This document shows, piece by piece, positions 25,239 to 34,751 of a stretch of 42,507 bases of DNA. Below the pieces are notes generated by a model. It searched no databases. It was not told the DNA's origin and saw only the letters and a list, made by a program, of their open reading frames with translations. Each line of letters begins with the position of its first letter. The stretch's first letter is position 1. Source of the DNA: Cytophagales bacterium CG12_big_fil_rev_8_21_14_0_65_40_12. Lineage in GTDB: Bacteria; Bacteroidota; Bacteroidia; Cytophagales; Cyclobacteriaceae. Where the stretch lies: assembly GCA_002786855.1 (NCBI GenBank), contig PCUU01000086.1, forward strand, positions 1 through 42,507, given 5' to 3'. The position numbers and the translations under genes were made by a program.

Positions 25239-25619
25239 TTATTGACCGATCAAAGCTTTGTAAGCTGCGGCATCCAAAAGGTGGTCTGCTTCTGAAGGAT
25301 CGCTCATGGTTATTTTAATCATCCAGCCTTCTCCATAAGGATCGGCATTCACGGTTTCAGGACTGTCTTCAAGCTGAGTATTGAATTCTTTTACTTCGCC
25401 TGAGAGCGGCATAAAAAGATCAGATACTGTTTTCACTGCTTCAACGGTTCCGAATACGTCTTCTTTATCTAGACTATCGCCTTCGGTTTCGATTTCAACA
25501 TAAACGATATCTCCTAATTCACTTTGAGCAAAGTCTGTAATGCCTACGGTTGCTTCGTCTCCTTCAATCTTTACCCACTCGTGATCTTTGGTGTAAAGTA
25601 AGTTCTCTGGTATGTTCAT
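25239..25619 (-). CDS. gcvH: glycine cleavage system H protein
   Basis: A 126-residue lipoyl carrier that shuttles the aminomethyl group between the P, T and L proteins of glycine cleavage. The lipoylated lysine is K63 in [12 protein letters not shown], and the flanking segments ([34 protein letters not shown] and [13 protein letters not shown]) are canonical. The length is normal. None of gcvP, gcvT or lpd is in the window, as is common in this phylum where the system is scattered. The stretch just upstream of its start carries a relic of the 3' end of sprA, suggesting gcvH once stood directly after sprA. Confidence 0.97.
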   Translation of the reverse strand: MNIPENLLYTKDHEWVKIEGDEATVGITDFAQSELGDIVYVEIETEGDSLDKEDVFGTVEAVKTVSDLFMPLSGEVKEFNTQLEDSPETVNADPYGEGWMIKITMSDPSEADHLLDAAAYKALIGQ

Positions 25620-25672
25620 TGGTCTAAAATATATGGTGTCAAAATTAATGGAATATTGGGAAAAGTAAGGGC

Positions 25673-25733
25673 TTATTGATACAAACTGAACCTTATTCTT
25701 TCATCAAAGGCAGTTAAGTTGTTTGAGGAATGC
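25673..25733 (-). pseudogene. relic of the 3' end of sprA
   Basis: On the minus strand the last codons read [13 protein letters not shown]-stop, against TAFGGRIRFSLAQ-stop at the end of the intact sprA. At DNA level 25682-25715 and 26926-26959 agree at 30 of 34 positions. Just before this a one-base frameshift separates a further match (FL followed by T-A-F in the other frame). The stop is 53 bases before gcvH. It looks like a leftover sprA tail. Confidence 0.7.
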
Positions 25734-25852
25734 ATTGTGCATTTTTATGGTGAATGTGCTATTAAGCATGCAATCTTTTTAGTGAGGTTTATTTAGGGTA
25801 AAATGTTGGAAATGGGGTACCCTACGTTTAAATGGGCACCTGTCCATAGTCT
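25734..25852. other. intergenic remainder before the isomerase stop
   Basis: This AT-rich stretch has no gene. A small inverted repeat (AATGCA-TTG-TGCATT at 25729-25743) lies at its left edge, and the plus strand then has a short T-run. I see no clear terminator for the isomerase gene on the minus strand. Confidence 0.4.
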
Positions 25853-26797
25853 TTACCACAGCTTTTCTAGCAAACGCTTTGTGGCGAGAATACCTTCTTG
25901 CTCGCTCAATTGACTTCCCTCGTATTCGATTCCAATGTAGCCGTCAAAGCCCGATTGCTTTACAATCTCCAGCATTTTCTGATAATCAATAAACTCTTCA
26001 TTACCTTCTTCATTGAATGCATAGGATTTAGCGCTTGCCCCTTTCGCAAAAGGCAGCATATCATTCACTCCTTGATAGAAGTCATAAGCACTTTCGCAGG
26101 TTCCGTCTTGCGTACTTCCCCACTTTGCTGTCAAACACCAATTGCCAAAATCAGGCAGCGTACCACAATTTGGCATATTTACTTGCTTCATTATTTCAGC
26201 TACCCATTTACCATCGGAACTATAGAGTCCATGGTTTTCAATGAGCACATTAATGTTTTTAGATTTTGCATAAGTGCAAAGCTGCGTTAAAGCATCTACC
26301 ATGGCGGCTTTTACTTCTTCTTTACTTCCTTCTCCAAAGGCATTGATACGTATTGAATGACAGCCTAAAATGGAAGCGGCATCTACCCATTTAAAATGAT
26401 TTTCTACGGCTTGTTTTCTCTCTTCGGCATTTGGATTACCTAGGTCTCCTTCTGCATCCACCATAATGAGCAGGCTCTTTACACCTAGATCATCGGCCTT
26501 GGAACGCATGTTTTGCCAAAATTCTTTGTCTGTTGCATGGTCTTTATAAAAGGAGTTAACATACTCAACTGCGTTAATTCCGAAGTCATTCTTGGCAATA
26601 CTGGCAAAGTCCTCGGCTTTTAAAGTACCATTTTCTAAAGCCTGATGAATGGACCATTGTGCTAATGAGAGTTGAAGCTTTGGAGATGAAGAGGCCACGG
26701 TAGTTTCGGTTTTTGTTTTACACTGAAGAAGTGATAGAGAGAACAAAAGCACTAACACTAAAGATAGACTTTTGTAAGTGGGTTGATTGGTTTTCAT
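25853..26797 (-). CDS. lipoprotein sugar-phosphate isomerase/epimerase-like protein
   Basis: A 314-residue TIM-barrel protein of the xylose isomerase-like family. I start it at the ATG at 26797, which directly precedes a lipoprotein signal (LVLLFSLSLLQC, lipidated C26). The upstream ATG at 26908 would bury this signal behind 37 residues. Metal-binding motifs of the family are visible: LIENHG (Glu), LPDFGNW (Asp), and GYIGIEYEG near the C terminus (Glu). Such exported isomerase-like lipoproteins are common in Bacteroidota and are thought to act on sugars, but no substrate can be named. It sits between sprA and gcvH, and the sprA-tail relic on its far side suggests that it was inserted there. 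Confidence 0.85.
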   Translation of the reverse strand: MKTNQPTYKSLSLVLVLLFSLSLLQCKTKTETTVASSSPKLQLSLAQWSIHQALENGTLKAEDFASIAKNDFGINAVEYVNSFYKDHATDKEFWQNMRSKADDLGVKSLLIMVDAEGDLGNPNAEERKQAVENHFKWVDAASILGCHSIRINAFGEGSKEEVKAAMVDALTQLCTYAKSKNINVLIENHGLYSSDGKWVAEIMKQVNMPNCGTLPDFGNWCLTAKWGSTQDGTCESAYDFYQGVNDMLPFAKGASAKSYAFNEEGNEEFIDYQKMLEIVKQSGFDGYIGIEYEGSQLSEQEGILATKRLLEKLW

Positions 26798-26861
26798 GTT
26801 TCTAAAATAATCAATCTCTTCGGTAAACCTTTGGACTTGATTGAGAATTTCTGCAGCAGAA

Positions 26862-26887
26862 AACTTCTTCGATTGGATTAAGAAGTT
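26862..26887. repeat. hairpin between isomerase and sprA genes
   Basis: AACTTCTT at 26862-26869 pairs with AAGAAGTT at 26880-26887 across a 10-base loop. The stronger T-run (CTTTTTT) follows on the plus strand, opposite to the direction of both neighbouring genes. It may still end sprA transcription weakly, but this is not a typical terminator. Confidence 0.4.
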
Positions 26888-26916
26888 CTTTTTTGTGTTG
26901 AAAACCAAAGGGTTGT

Positions 26917-29900
26917 TTATTGGGCCAAACTAAACCTTATTCTTCCGCCAAAGGCAGTTCTGGCATTTAAGAAACTTGTGGTCACCCTTGGCTCGTTCAA
27001 ATTACGCTCAAAGTAGAAAGAAACTTGAAGTGCATCGCTCACATTGTATTCTACCGTGGGACTTAGCCGGTATATTTTGATACCGTCTGTTACGATGCTG
27101 GCTTCGTCAATTCTGCGCTGCACCGTTTTGTTATCGCTAATGCGCAAGCCCATATTGAAGCGCAATTCGTTAGGGAGGGTTTCTTTTCGTCCTCTGATCC
27201 TAAATGGGATTTTAACGCCAGCTTTGGTATAACCTAATGTAATATTGATGTCGCTACCGGCCCTTTCTGTGATTTGAATATTCGATAGGTTCAGGGCAAT
27301 GTTTCGCTCTTTTGAATAATCGACATTTAGATTCCAACTATTGGTGGTACGAAGGGTGATTCCCACTAGGGGTGAAAACCTTTCAGTCAGTACCACTTGC
27401 TGAGAAGTGAAAATTGGCACTAAACTTCCTTCTTCATTGAACTGAGAGCCTAGCCCATAATCGTTCAGTGAATTGTTGAGCGTAAGATTTTCAGTATAAA
27501 GAGCAGAATTGACGTAATTACTTACGCTGTAGTCACTTTTATAGGCATGGCTGAACTGAACACTAGAGAATAGCTCTTTGACTGCCTCAATTTTGGTAAG
27601 CCCTCTGTAGCTCAAAGACCAACCTGGAATTGGAATTTTAGGAAATGCCGTAGTTTTAACTTCATCTGGGCTTTGGCCAGAATAAGCAGCCAGAAATGCA
27701 GGAATAACTACTTCTTGAGAATTAATGTCGTAGGTACCAGCATCGTTAGATTGATCCAGTCGAGATTTTAGCACCGATCTGAAACTTTCAAAATCCGCAA
27801 ATAGGGGAGATTCATCATTGCTATCATCTTTAGAGAATGCGGTTTTGATCATATTATAGGAGAGTCCATAAGTACCTGTTCGCGTTGGATTGATGCTCAA
27901 GAATTGGCCAGCATCTTCATCTCTTCTAAAGATTTCTTGGTAGTTTTCTGAATGAGTTTTTCGTCCTGTTAGGTTGATTCTAAAATCTGTAAATGGCTCG
28001 ATCAGTGCTCCAAAATTGAAATTGGTGTTTTTGTCTTGTTGGAATGGGGCTGTTAAAAAGGTGCTCTGCGCATATAGACCACTTTCTGCCAATTGGGTAC
28101 GAATGGCTGGGTTTTGACCGCCCACAATAAAACCTAGGCTTGGGTTGCTTAAATCTTTGTCCAAACCAAAAAGGAATACCTCGGGCATATAACCTGGCAA
28201 TACGGTGCCTTGGGCTACAGAATAATCAAAGTTGAGACTTCTCACCATCATCAGGGCTCTTAAAAAGCCCTTTAAGGCTGGCATTTCCTCTATTGTCTTT
28301 TTCTGTTTAGTGCTATCGTTAGGGTTTTGGGCCTGTGGCCTTGTTCTTGCCCTTGGAGGAGAATTGACCTTTTTGAGGATGCCGATATTGTTGTACAACT
28401 TCACAAGGTCTAATTTTCCGTTCAATGAAATCTCTCGGGTATTTCCTGCATAATTACCTAAGGTGTCAGCTTGGCCAATGGCTCCAGCTTTCCAGTTGTA
28501 AACAGCTTGATAGCTAACGCTAGAGGAAATCCAATTGGTCAGAGGGATTTTATCGAATGGCAAAGTATAACTTGAAACTATATTGTGTGTATAGTTTTTG
28601 ATCCTGCCCAAATTCTTGAAGTTCGTCCAAACCGAATCCTTTTTGATATCACTATCAATATCGCCTTCGGGTTCGTCTATAATTGCGTTTACATTGGCCG
28701 TGTAATCCAAAGTAAGGGCTTTGGTGAGGTTCCAATTCACGGCAAATGTTCTATCGAAGGTAAAGGCTTTTTCAAAATAGGGCTCAATGCCGTCTGTATT
28801 CAAATTGGCATTTCTAAGCTGGGTCTTGAGGAAGTTTCTGTTCACATTTCCATTGACGATGATGGAATTTGGAACAATATTGAAGTTGATGTCTTTGATG
28901 ATTTGCAGCCATTTGGAGTCTAGAAATCCAATGTTTTTGAAAGGTTCAATAAACCATTCTTTGGGTTGATAGCTGTAAGTTACTGCTCCTCGGTAGTTTC
29001 TGTAATCATAAGAAGCCGTGTTGATATTGCTTCGGGTTACCTCATTATAGGCATAAGTGAAGCTGAAATTCTCAATATCATAAATATGCTTTGGCGCATC
29101 GGCATTGACCCTGCGTTTCCTGACATTCGAAAAATTAAAACTCCTGCGTTGTGATTGGTCGATGACTTTATTGAAATATTCGTCTCGGGCTTCCTTCGTT
29201 TCAAAGGAATTGAGCACGTCTTCGAGCGGTAAATCTTGGTCTAAAGGATCGAATTGCGGGATTGATCTTGAATTTTCGAAACTAAAGAAAGCGGGCAAAT
29301 CGATGCCCCAATTTTCAGGGAAGAATTTGCCAAGTTTTAAACTGGTTGAAATATCATACTGGGTGGTCCTTTCGCGGTTCCTTTCAGAAACTTTGTCGGA
29401 AATACCTCCAAACCCAATGGAGGAATGACGAATAGAGGCAGAAACATTCCCAAAATCAGCAAGTGATGCGTCTAATCTTGCGTTCATGGCCACCCCAGAT
29501 TTACTATCAAAATCAGTAACGCGGAGTTCATTGGCCCAAATGCAGAAGCTCTTGGGTTCTAAATCAGGCGTACTGGGGTTTCGCACACCGATCATTAAGG
29601 TTTGCACCGTGCTCAAGTCTGGCCTACCAACGACAGTTACATTGAATCGATCTACTTGCTCGGTATAAGGTAGACTGAGATTAGCATTGGATGCATTTCT
29701 TTTTGCTTTCACTTCATATAAACTCGAAAAAGCGATATCAATCTCATTTTCCTCTGGCCAAATATCTCTGGCCGAGAAAAGTCCGGCAGGTGTAATTGCC
29801 AGTGGTACTTCTATTTCGTAATAGTTTTCAGTAAAATCAGTTCCGAGCCTAATAAAGGCCGTTACTTCGCCAGGGGCAAGGTCGTCAGGGCTATCGGCAT

Positions 29901-32900
29901 GCAAAAACATTTTGAGCCTGCCATAATTGACCATGTCTTGACTTACGTTTTTGAAAACGGCCCTTGCGTCTTTATCCCTTAAGTCCTCCACACAAAGCTG
30001 TAAAGCCTGCTCATTTCGCCTTCTCTCAACAGCGGAGGTATTGTCTCTATCACGTACCACTCCGGGAGGTACCACATATGGAGGCCTGTCTATGCCTCCT
30101 TGGCTATTGTCTTCAATGCTTACTACTGAAACAGTGAAATTGGGATCAGAAGGCTCTGGTATTTCAAACAATCCTTTTTCAAAAAGGCTTTCTTGAAAGG
30201 TCCTCCACTGGCTGCCCACAAGCCTAAAATTAACAAATCTTAAAACTACTGGTTCTTCGAATTCGGTAAGGTAGGTGCGCATATACCGAATGGATTTAAA
30301 GCCATTGATATTGCCTTGTACGCGGTCTGGTTTACGAACGGGTATTCTGAATAAATACCAAGAGACTTCATCTTGGCTGTCACCAATATTATTGGTCACT
30401 TTATCAACGATATTATTCCTGCCCACTTGCAACTGGCCGGGTTTTAAGTCAAGTACATATTCATAATACTCCTCTAAATCTGCCAAAGTATTATCTCTGT
30501 TTAGGTCTTCGTTGTCGGGTAGGTTTGAAGAAGAAGGCGTGAATAGTTCGTTGCCCGTATTGATAGGGCTGTTTCCTTCCATTCCGTTGAAATTTTTGTA
30601 CCGTTCTAAAATTTTGGCATCACCCGCATCAAATTCGTCACTGAGATAGTAGGTGAAGTTATCTGCGCTAGGGTCGTTTTGAATTTGTTGCTGAGCTGGG
30701 CCGTTTAGGTTAATCGCATTTAGGAAATTGGCGAAGAACGCTAGCTCATCAGTCGATTTTAGCCCATCTAAGCCTACGTCCTGATTCGTCCTTGATTCTG
30801 CCGAATTATCAAAAGCTGGGTTCAAATAAGGCTGTTTGGCCACTCTTCCCCACTCGTTTTCTACCACATCTTCGGCATCAATTGAGCCATCGGTAGGCAA
30901 ACCCTGTTCAAACGCATGACGCTCATCTTTCATCAAATCTTCTGATATACTTCCTAAGTTCAATATGAATTTACCTCCAGTTGTATTTGCTTTTGGCTCA
31001 CTCAATCCGTCATCTATTTGACCGCGCGGATTATCGGGTGTTCCGTTCGTACTATTGATGAATGGATCCATCAACCAAAATTCAATGTATTCAATATTGG
31101 TCTTGTCAAAATCCACTTCGTTGGTGATGGCCCTGGTAATGGCTCCGAAGTTCGATTTGGGATCTGGCAGAAAACCATCGCTGGTAAGGTTCGGATTGTA
31201 GTTATAAAGCCCTCTTTCTTTGGGGTAATAGGCAATATCGAATGAAGGTTCATTGACAATGATTTGCTGGGCATCTCGCTTAATTACTTCATTTTGACCC
31301 ACTGAGCGTACATAATGGTTCTCCAAGTCTTCGGCTGTTATGTTTTCGGGCCTGGAGCGTCCCGCACTTCGGTAAAAAACGTTGTCGATCGTATACCAAG
31401 CAATTTTTGCCCGTTTGAAATTGGCCCCGAGCCTATCGGGTGTTTGGCTGCTCAAATCGAAACGGTTGTCGTCTTTTTTTGGCGTTGCCCCGTGTTTCCA
31501 ACTCGTAGGGTTGTTCAAACTGAAAGGGGTGACGGTTGCCTCGAAATCATCAATGTAGGAGGTGCCTTCTCCACCTATTTTGTTGGAAGTGCCTGGAATG
31601 AGTTGCGCCATTTCTCCACTGAAGGTAATGGTAGACGGGGCTTTAGTGTCGATAAAAGGGAGCGCATCCACCAGTTTGGTGAGCAAGCGAGAATCGTTGC
31701 TGTAGTTTACATCAATTCCCCACATGGTATTGCTGACGGGCTCATTGCCAATGCCCACTCTGGTGAGTTGTGGTCTTTCATTTAAATTCAGGAAGGTGGC
31801 TCCGATGTTGATTTTATCGCTGTAAACATAATCCAGTCGAGTGCCCACCAAGGTCCTTGATTGAAAGTTGAAAAGGTCTGCTTTTTCAAAAGTAACCCTA
31901 AGCTTTTTGCCTGAGTTGAGAATGGAGGGGTTGATAATATTGACCTTGCCTAATTGATAGTTTACCGTGAAATCAGTGCCTTCTACCAAAGGTGTGTTAC
32001 CAGCAAATACTTGCACGCTCCCTTGCGCGATTTGGAAGGCATTTAAATTGATTTCGTTAGATGAACCCGATTGAAGACTGCCCTTAAGGAAAAATTTATT
32101 CAGCCTTGACACGAGTTCTGCATCTGCTTTGGTGGTACGATAGAGCGTATCAAAGACATATTTATCTACCAAAAATTGCTCATTGGGTAAAAATTGTTTC
32201 TCAAGCGTTCTGCCAAATGGCTCTAGCACAGGGAACATCATATATCCCTTGTCGGTATTGATGGTAATTTCTTCAACAAAATCGAAGTTGGCATCAGGCT
32301 GAGGATCGCCATTTTGGTTAAGCTTATCCAGTCCTAAAATCCGAATTAAGGGGATGTCTTTAGTTTTTTCACCTTCGTGTAAACTTGGGTTATCCAATCC
32401 GGTATTGTCATCGCGATAAATCACTCTGAATTGGAAAGCTTCTTTGCTGATTTGAGAAGCGTTGAGATTATAGATGTTTTTCATCATTAAATCCCAAGAG
32501 GGAACGCGCGTATTGATCTTGCTAGGTCTGAGCAATTTCAAAAAGATCACTTGATCTTCAGGTCTGTTTTGATAGTCTTCCGTCAGTTCACCCACCTTGA
32601 ACCTTCTGCCTTGATAGCTGTATTCGTAGGAAACAGCCAGTACTTCATCATTCAACAATTGTCTGTTCAGGGATAAAAAACCAAGTTGGCTATTGAAGTA
32701 ATACTCAGCAGGGTCCAGCTTTCTGGCTCCGGTAACTCTTTCAAAATCCAAGGCTTTTTCTAGGCCTTTTTCGCCTTCTAAGATGGAGCTGATTTGGTCA
32801 GATTGCCTTAATCTAGGATCATTGCCCAAGTTCTGAAACAGACTGTTGGCATCATTGCTCGAAGGTGAGCCAGTCACTGCATTGCCAACAAAACCGTTGT

Positions 32901-34050
32901 TCTTTCGAAAGAGCTTATCGCTTTCCCCCAAATCCATGAAAGCGGCAAAATTTCTTAGGGTTTGGGTATTGTTGGTCCGGTTAAGGATATAAACCTCTAC
33001 CCGAGATACTTGCAAACCAGAAATGACAGAGGGAATACTCCGCAACCAATTCTCGTAATTGTCTCTAAAAAATTGTCCTAAGAAGAAATGCCTGTTTTCG
33101 TCATAGTCCGATGCCCTAATTTCGAATTCGTTTCTTTGGATTCCGCCTTCCACGTCTATAGATTCTGAAGATCCCCTCTGAGTAGCAGCAAGAGCCGTTA
33201 CGAATAGTCTACCAAATTGTAGTTGAGTTTTGAAACCAAAAAGATTTTGAGCACCACCAATAAGGCTGTTTTGCGTGGGCAAGCTTACATTGCCCATTTC
33301 TACTGATTTAATAATGTCTGATTCCAATCCAGAGAACTCTACTTTGAGGGTATTTTCAAAGTCAAATGAGTTTTGGTTGCTAAAGTTGGCACCAAGTTTA
33401 AGCTTCGATCCAATTGTTCCCTGGAGGTTCATTTGTATGTTTTGATCGAATTCAAAACCACCCGTTCGTTGTTGCCTAATAGGTATTGCGGGATTATCCA
33501 CCCTTTGGAATCTTCCACCAAAATCAAGCTGCACAAACCCACTCGTTTGAATGTTGATTTGATCTCCGCCAAAAAGCCGATCGAAAAACGGGCTCAGGGC
33601 GATAGGAGGGATGAGCTGTCTGCGATTGCTCACTGCACTTTCACCATCCAGCGCTTTTGATTTTTCTTCTAAAAACTCCCTATTTCCTTGCTCTTCTCTT
33701 TGTTTGAGTGCTTCGTTGAAGGGAATAATGGTCGGTGGGCTCACTATTCTGTCTCCGAAACGTTCACTGTAAACAAGGGATTTGCCCGTATCAAGACTGA
33801 ACTTTTGATTGAGGAAGCTAGGTGAATTGAAAAGGAGTGGTGATTTGAGTTTTCGGCTCGTCAGGGGATCTCCGAAACGATATTGTAATCCAAAGTTAGG
33901 GTAAGTTGTTTTTTGATATTTGGTGGTGTCGCTGGCTCTTTTGGTGGTGTCTTCTTGCCAAAAATCATAGGCAAAGGCACTATGGGAAAGGCCAAAAAAG
34001 GCAAATCCTATTACCGCTAGTAATAATATTTTAGTGTGGTTGTGGGTCAA
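26917..34050 (-). CDS. sprA: T9SS outer-membrane translocon SprA
   Basis: A 2377-residue protein close to the length of SprA/Sov (about 2400 residues), which forms the very large single-chain 36-strand outer-membrane pore of the type IX secretion system and is needed for gliding in motile species. A signal peptide ends at SHSAFA. The N-terminal part (RFGDPLTSRKLKSPLLFNSPSF, and GFVQLDFGGRFQRVDNPAIPIRQQRTGGFEFDQ) and the final strands (RTAFGGRIRFSLAQ) are family-typical, and long stretches of alternating hydrophobic strands fill the rest. No frameshift is visible. It starts 14 bases after ruvA on the same strand. Its partners PorV and PorU are encoded at 11999-16583. Confidence 0.97.
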   Translation of the reverse strand: MTHNHTKILLLAVIGFAFFGLSHSAFAYDFWQEDTTKRASDTTKYQKTTYPNFGLQYRFGDPLTSRKLKSPLLFNSPSFLNQKFSLDTGKSLVYSERFGDRIVSPPTIIPFNEALKQREEQGNREFLEEKSKALDGESAVSNRRQLIPPIALSPFFDRLFGGDQINIQTSGFVQLDFGGRFQRVDNPAIPIRQQRTGGFEFDQNIQMNLQGTIGSKLKLGANFSNQNSFDFENTLKVEFSGLESDIIKSVEMGNVSLPTQNSLIGGAQNLFGFKTQLQFGRLFVTALAATQRGSSESIDVEGGIQRNEFEIRASDYDENRHFFLGQFFRDNYENWLRSIPSVISGLQVSRVEVYILNRTNNTQTLRNFAAFMDLGESDKLFRKNNGFVGNAVTGSPSSNDANSLFQNLGNDPRLRQSDQISSILEGEKGLEKALDFERVTGARKLDPAEYYFNSQLGFLSLNRQLLNDEVLAVSYEYSYQGRRFKVGELTEDYQNRPEDQVIFLKLLRPSKINTRVPSWDLMMKNIYNLNASQISKEAFQFRVIYRDDNTGLDNPSLHEGEKTKDIPLIRILGLDKLNQNGDPQPDANFDFVEEITINTDKGYMMFPVLEPFGRTLEKQFLPNEQFLVDKYVFDTLYRTTKADAELVSRLNKFFLKGSLQSGSSNEINLNAFQIAQGSVQVFAGNTPLVEGTDFTVNYQLGKVNIINPSILNSGKKLRVTFEKADLFNFQSRTLVGTRLDYVYSDKINIGATFLNLNERPQLTRVGIGNEPVSNTMWGIDVNYSNDSRLLTKLVDALPFIDTKAPSTITFSGEMAQLIPGTSNKIGGEGTSYIDDFEATVTPFSLNNPTSWKHGATPKKDDNRFDLSSQTPDRLGANFKRAKIAWYTIDNVFYRSAGRSRPENITAEDLENHYVRSVGQNEVIKRDAQQIIVNEPSFDIAYYPKERGLYNYNPNLTSDGFLPDPKSNFGAITRAITNEVDFDKTNIEYIEFWLMDPFINSTNGTPDNPRGQIDDGLSEPKANTTGGKFILNLGSISEDLMKDERHAFEQGLPTDGSIDAEDVVENEWGRVAKQPYLNPAFDNSAESRTNQDVGLDGLKSTDELAFFANFLNAINLNGPAQQQIQNDPSADNFTYYLSDEFDAGDAKILERYKNFNGMEGNSPINTGNELFTPSSSNLPDNEDLNRDNTLADLEEYYEYVLDLKPGQLQVGRNNIVDKVTNNIGDSQDEVSWYLFRIPVRKPDRVQGNINGFKSIRYMRTYLTEFEEPVVLRFVNFRLVGSQWRTFQESLFEKGLFEIPEPSDPNFTVSVVSIEDNSQGGIDRPPYVVPPGVVRDRDNTSAVERRRNEQALQLCVEDLRDKDARAVFKNVSQDMVNYGRLKMFLHADSPDDLAPGEVTAFIRLGTDFTENYYEIEVPLAITPAGLFSARDIWPEENEIDIAFSSLYEVKAKRNASNANLSLPYTEQVDRFNVTVVGRPDLSTVQTLMIGVRNPSTPDLEPKSFCIWANELRVTDFDSKSGVAMNARLDASLADFGNVSASIRHSSIGFGGISDKVSERNRERTTQYDISTSLKLGKFFPENWGIDLPAFFSFENSRSIPQFDPLDQDLPLEDVLNSFETKEARDEYFNKVIDQSQRRSFNFSNVRKRRVNADAPKHIYDIENFSFTYAYNEVTRSNINTASYDYRNYRGAVTYSYQPKEWFIEPFKNIGFLDSKWLQIIKDINFNIVPNSIIVNGNVNRNFLKTQLRNANLNTDGIEPYFEKAFTFDRTFAVNWNLTKALTLDYTANVNAIIDEPEGDIDSDIKKDSVWTNFKNLGRIKNYTHNIVSSYTLPFDKIPLTNWISSSVSYQAVYNWKAGAIGQADTLGNYAGNTREISLNGKLDLVKLYNNIGILKKVNSPPRARTRPQAQNPNDSTKQKKTIEEMPALKGFLRALMMVRSLNFDYSVAQGTVLPGYMPEVFLFGLDKDLSNPSLGFIVGGQNPAIRTQLAESGLYAQSTFLTAPFQQDKNTNFNFGALIEPFTDFRINLTGRKTHSENYQEIFRRDEDAGQFLSINPTRTGTYGLSYNMIKTAFSKDDSNDESPLFADFESFRSVLKSRLDQSNDAGTYDINSQEVVIPAFLAAYSGQSPDEVKTTAFPKIPIPGWSLSYRGLTKIEAVKELFSSVQFSHAYKSDYSVSNYVNSALYTENLTLNNSLNDYGLGSQFNEEGSLVPIFTSQQVVLTERFSPLVGITLRTTNSWNLNVDYSKERNIALNLSNIQITERAGSDINITLGYTKAGVKIPFRIRGRKETLPNELRFNMGLRISDNKTVQRRIDEASIVTDGIKIYRLSPTVEYNVSDALQVSFYFERNLNEPRVTTSFLNARTAFGGRIRFSLAQ

Positions 34051-34064
34051 GAGTTCCTAAAAAA

Positions 34065-34658
34065 TCAGGCTGCTTTTAATGCCAATTTGATCAAATCTTC
34101 CAGCTTTATTTGGCCTTCTGAATTTTTCAAAATTTTATCAATACTGTTTTGAGCGGCAGTTTTATTTATGCCTAGAGTTACTAACGCAGCCAGTGCCTCG
34201 TTTCTTATAGTGCTTTGACTTGGTGTGCCTAAATTTGTAATAAGTGACTCACCACTCTCTTTTCCTAATTTGTCTTTTAGTTCAAGAATTACCCTTTGAG
34301 CCGTTTTTGCTCCAATTCCTTTCACCCTTTGAATGGTGGCCACATCTCCAGAAATAATGGCCATTTCCACCTCAGAAGGACTTAGAGAAGATAAAAACAT
34401 TAGTCCCGTGGAAGGCCCCACGCCAGATATAGAAATTAATTGCGTGAAAAGTCGCTTTTCACTTTGTTCTGCAAAACCAAAAAGAATTTGAGCATCTTCT
34501 TTGACATAAAAATGAGTGAAGAGTTTACAGCTTTCTTCATCCTTGATCAGCGAGTAGGTATGAAGCGAAATTTTAATTTCGTAGCCAACCCCTTGAACGT
34601 CAATGATTACAAAAGTTGGGTCTTTGTGCGCAAGCTTGCCTTTGATGTATGCAAACAT
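34065..34658 (-). CDS. ruvA: Holliday junction DNA helicase subunit RuvA
   Basis: A 197-residue DNA-binding protein that recognises four-way junctions and loads RuvB for branch migration. The N-terminal OB-fold (MFAYIKGKLAHKDPTFVIIDVQGVGYEI), the two helix-hairpin-helix motifs (ISGVGPSTGLMFLSSL and VKGIGAKTAQRVILELKDKL) and the C-terminal RuvB-contact domain (about 145-197, NEALAALVTLGINKTAAQNSI) are all present, at normal length. It precedes sprA by 14 bases, an arrangement I recall from other Bacteroidota. A terminator upstream separates it from the DUF4837 gene, so ruvA-sprA is probably its own unit. Confidence 0.97.
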   Translation of the reverse strand: MFAYIKGKLAHKDPTFVIIDVQGVGYEIKISLHTYSLIKDEESCKLFTHFYVKEDAQILFGFAEQSEKRLFTQLISISGVGPSTGLMFLSSLSPSEVEMAIISGDVATIQRVKGIGAKTAQRVILELKDKLGKESGESLITNLGTPSQSTIRNEALAALVTLGINKTAAQNSIDKILKNSEGQIKLEDLIKLALKAA

Positions 34659-34685
34659 ATATTTTGATTGAGCTTAAATAAAAGA

Positions 34686-34708
34686 AAAGGCAAGTTAAAC
34701 CTGCCTTT
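34686..34708 (-). terminator. terminator after the DUF4837 gene
   Basis: On the minus strand AAGGCAGG, loop TTTAA and CTTGCCTT form an 8-bp stem with one G-T pair, followed by TTCTTTTATTT. It lies between the stop of the DUF4837 gene (34752) and the start of ruvA (34658). Confidence 0.7.
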
Positions 34709-34751
34709 GCCTAAAATTAAGAATATTCAATCAAAATCAATGGCGCAGGCC

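Noticed and set aside
25729-25743. Small hairpin AATGCA-TTG-TGCATT as a terminator
   Set aside because: The stem is only six base pairs and the T-run is on the strand opposite to the flanking genes.
26798-26908. N-terminal 37-residue extension of the isomerase
   Set aside because: It would place the lipoprotein signal inside the protein; the ATG at 26797 gives a normal lipobox.
31315-31785. 156-residue plus-strand open frame opposite sprA
   Set aside because: It lies wholly within the intact sprA frame and its translation has no recognisable domain; long genes often cast such shadows.
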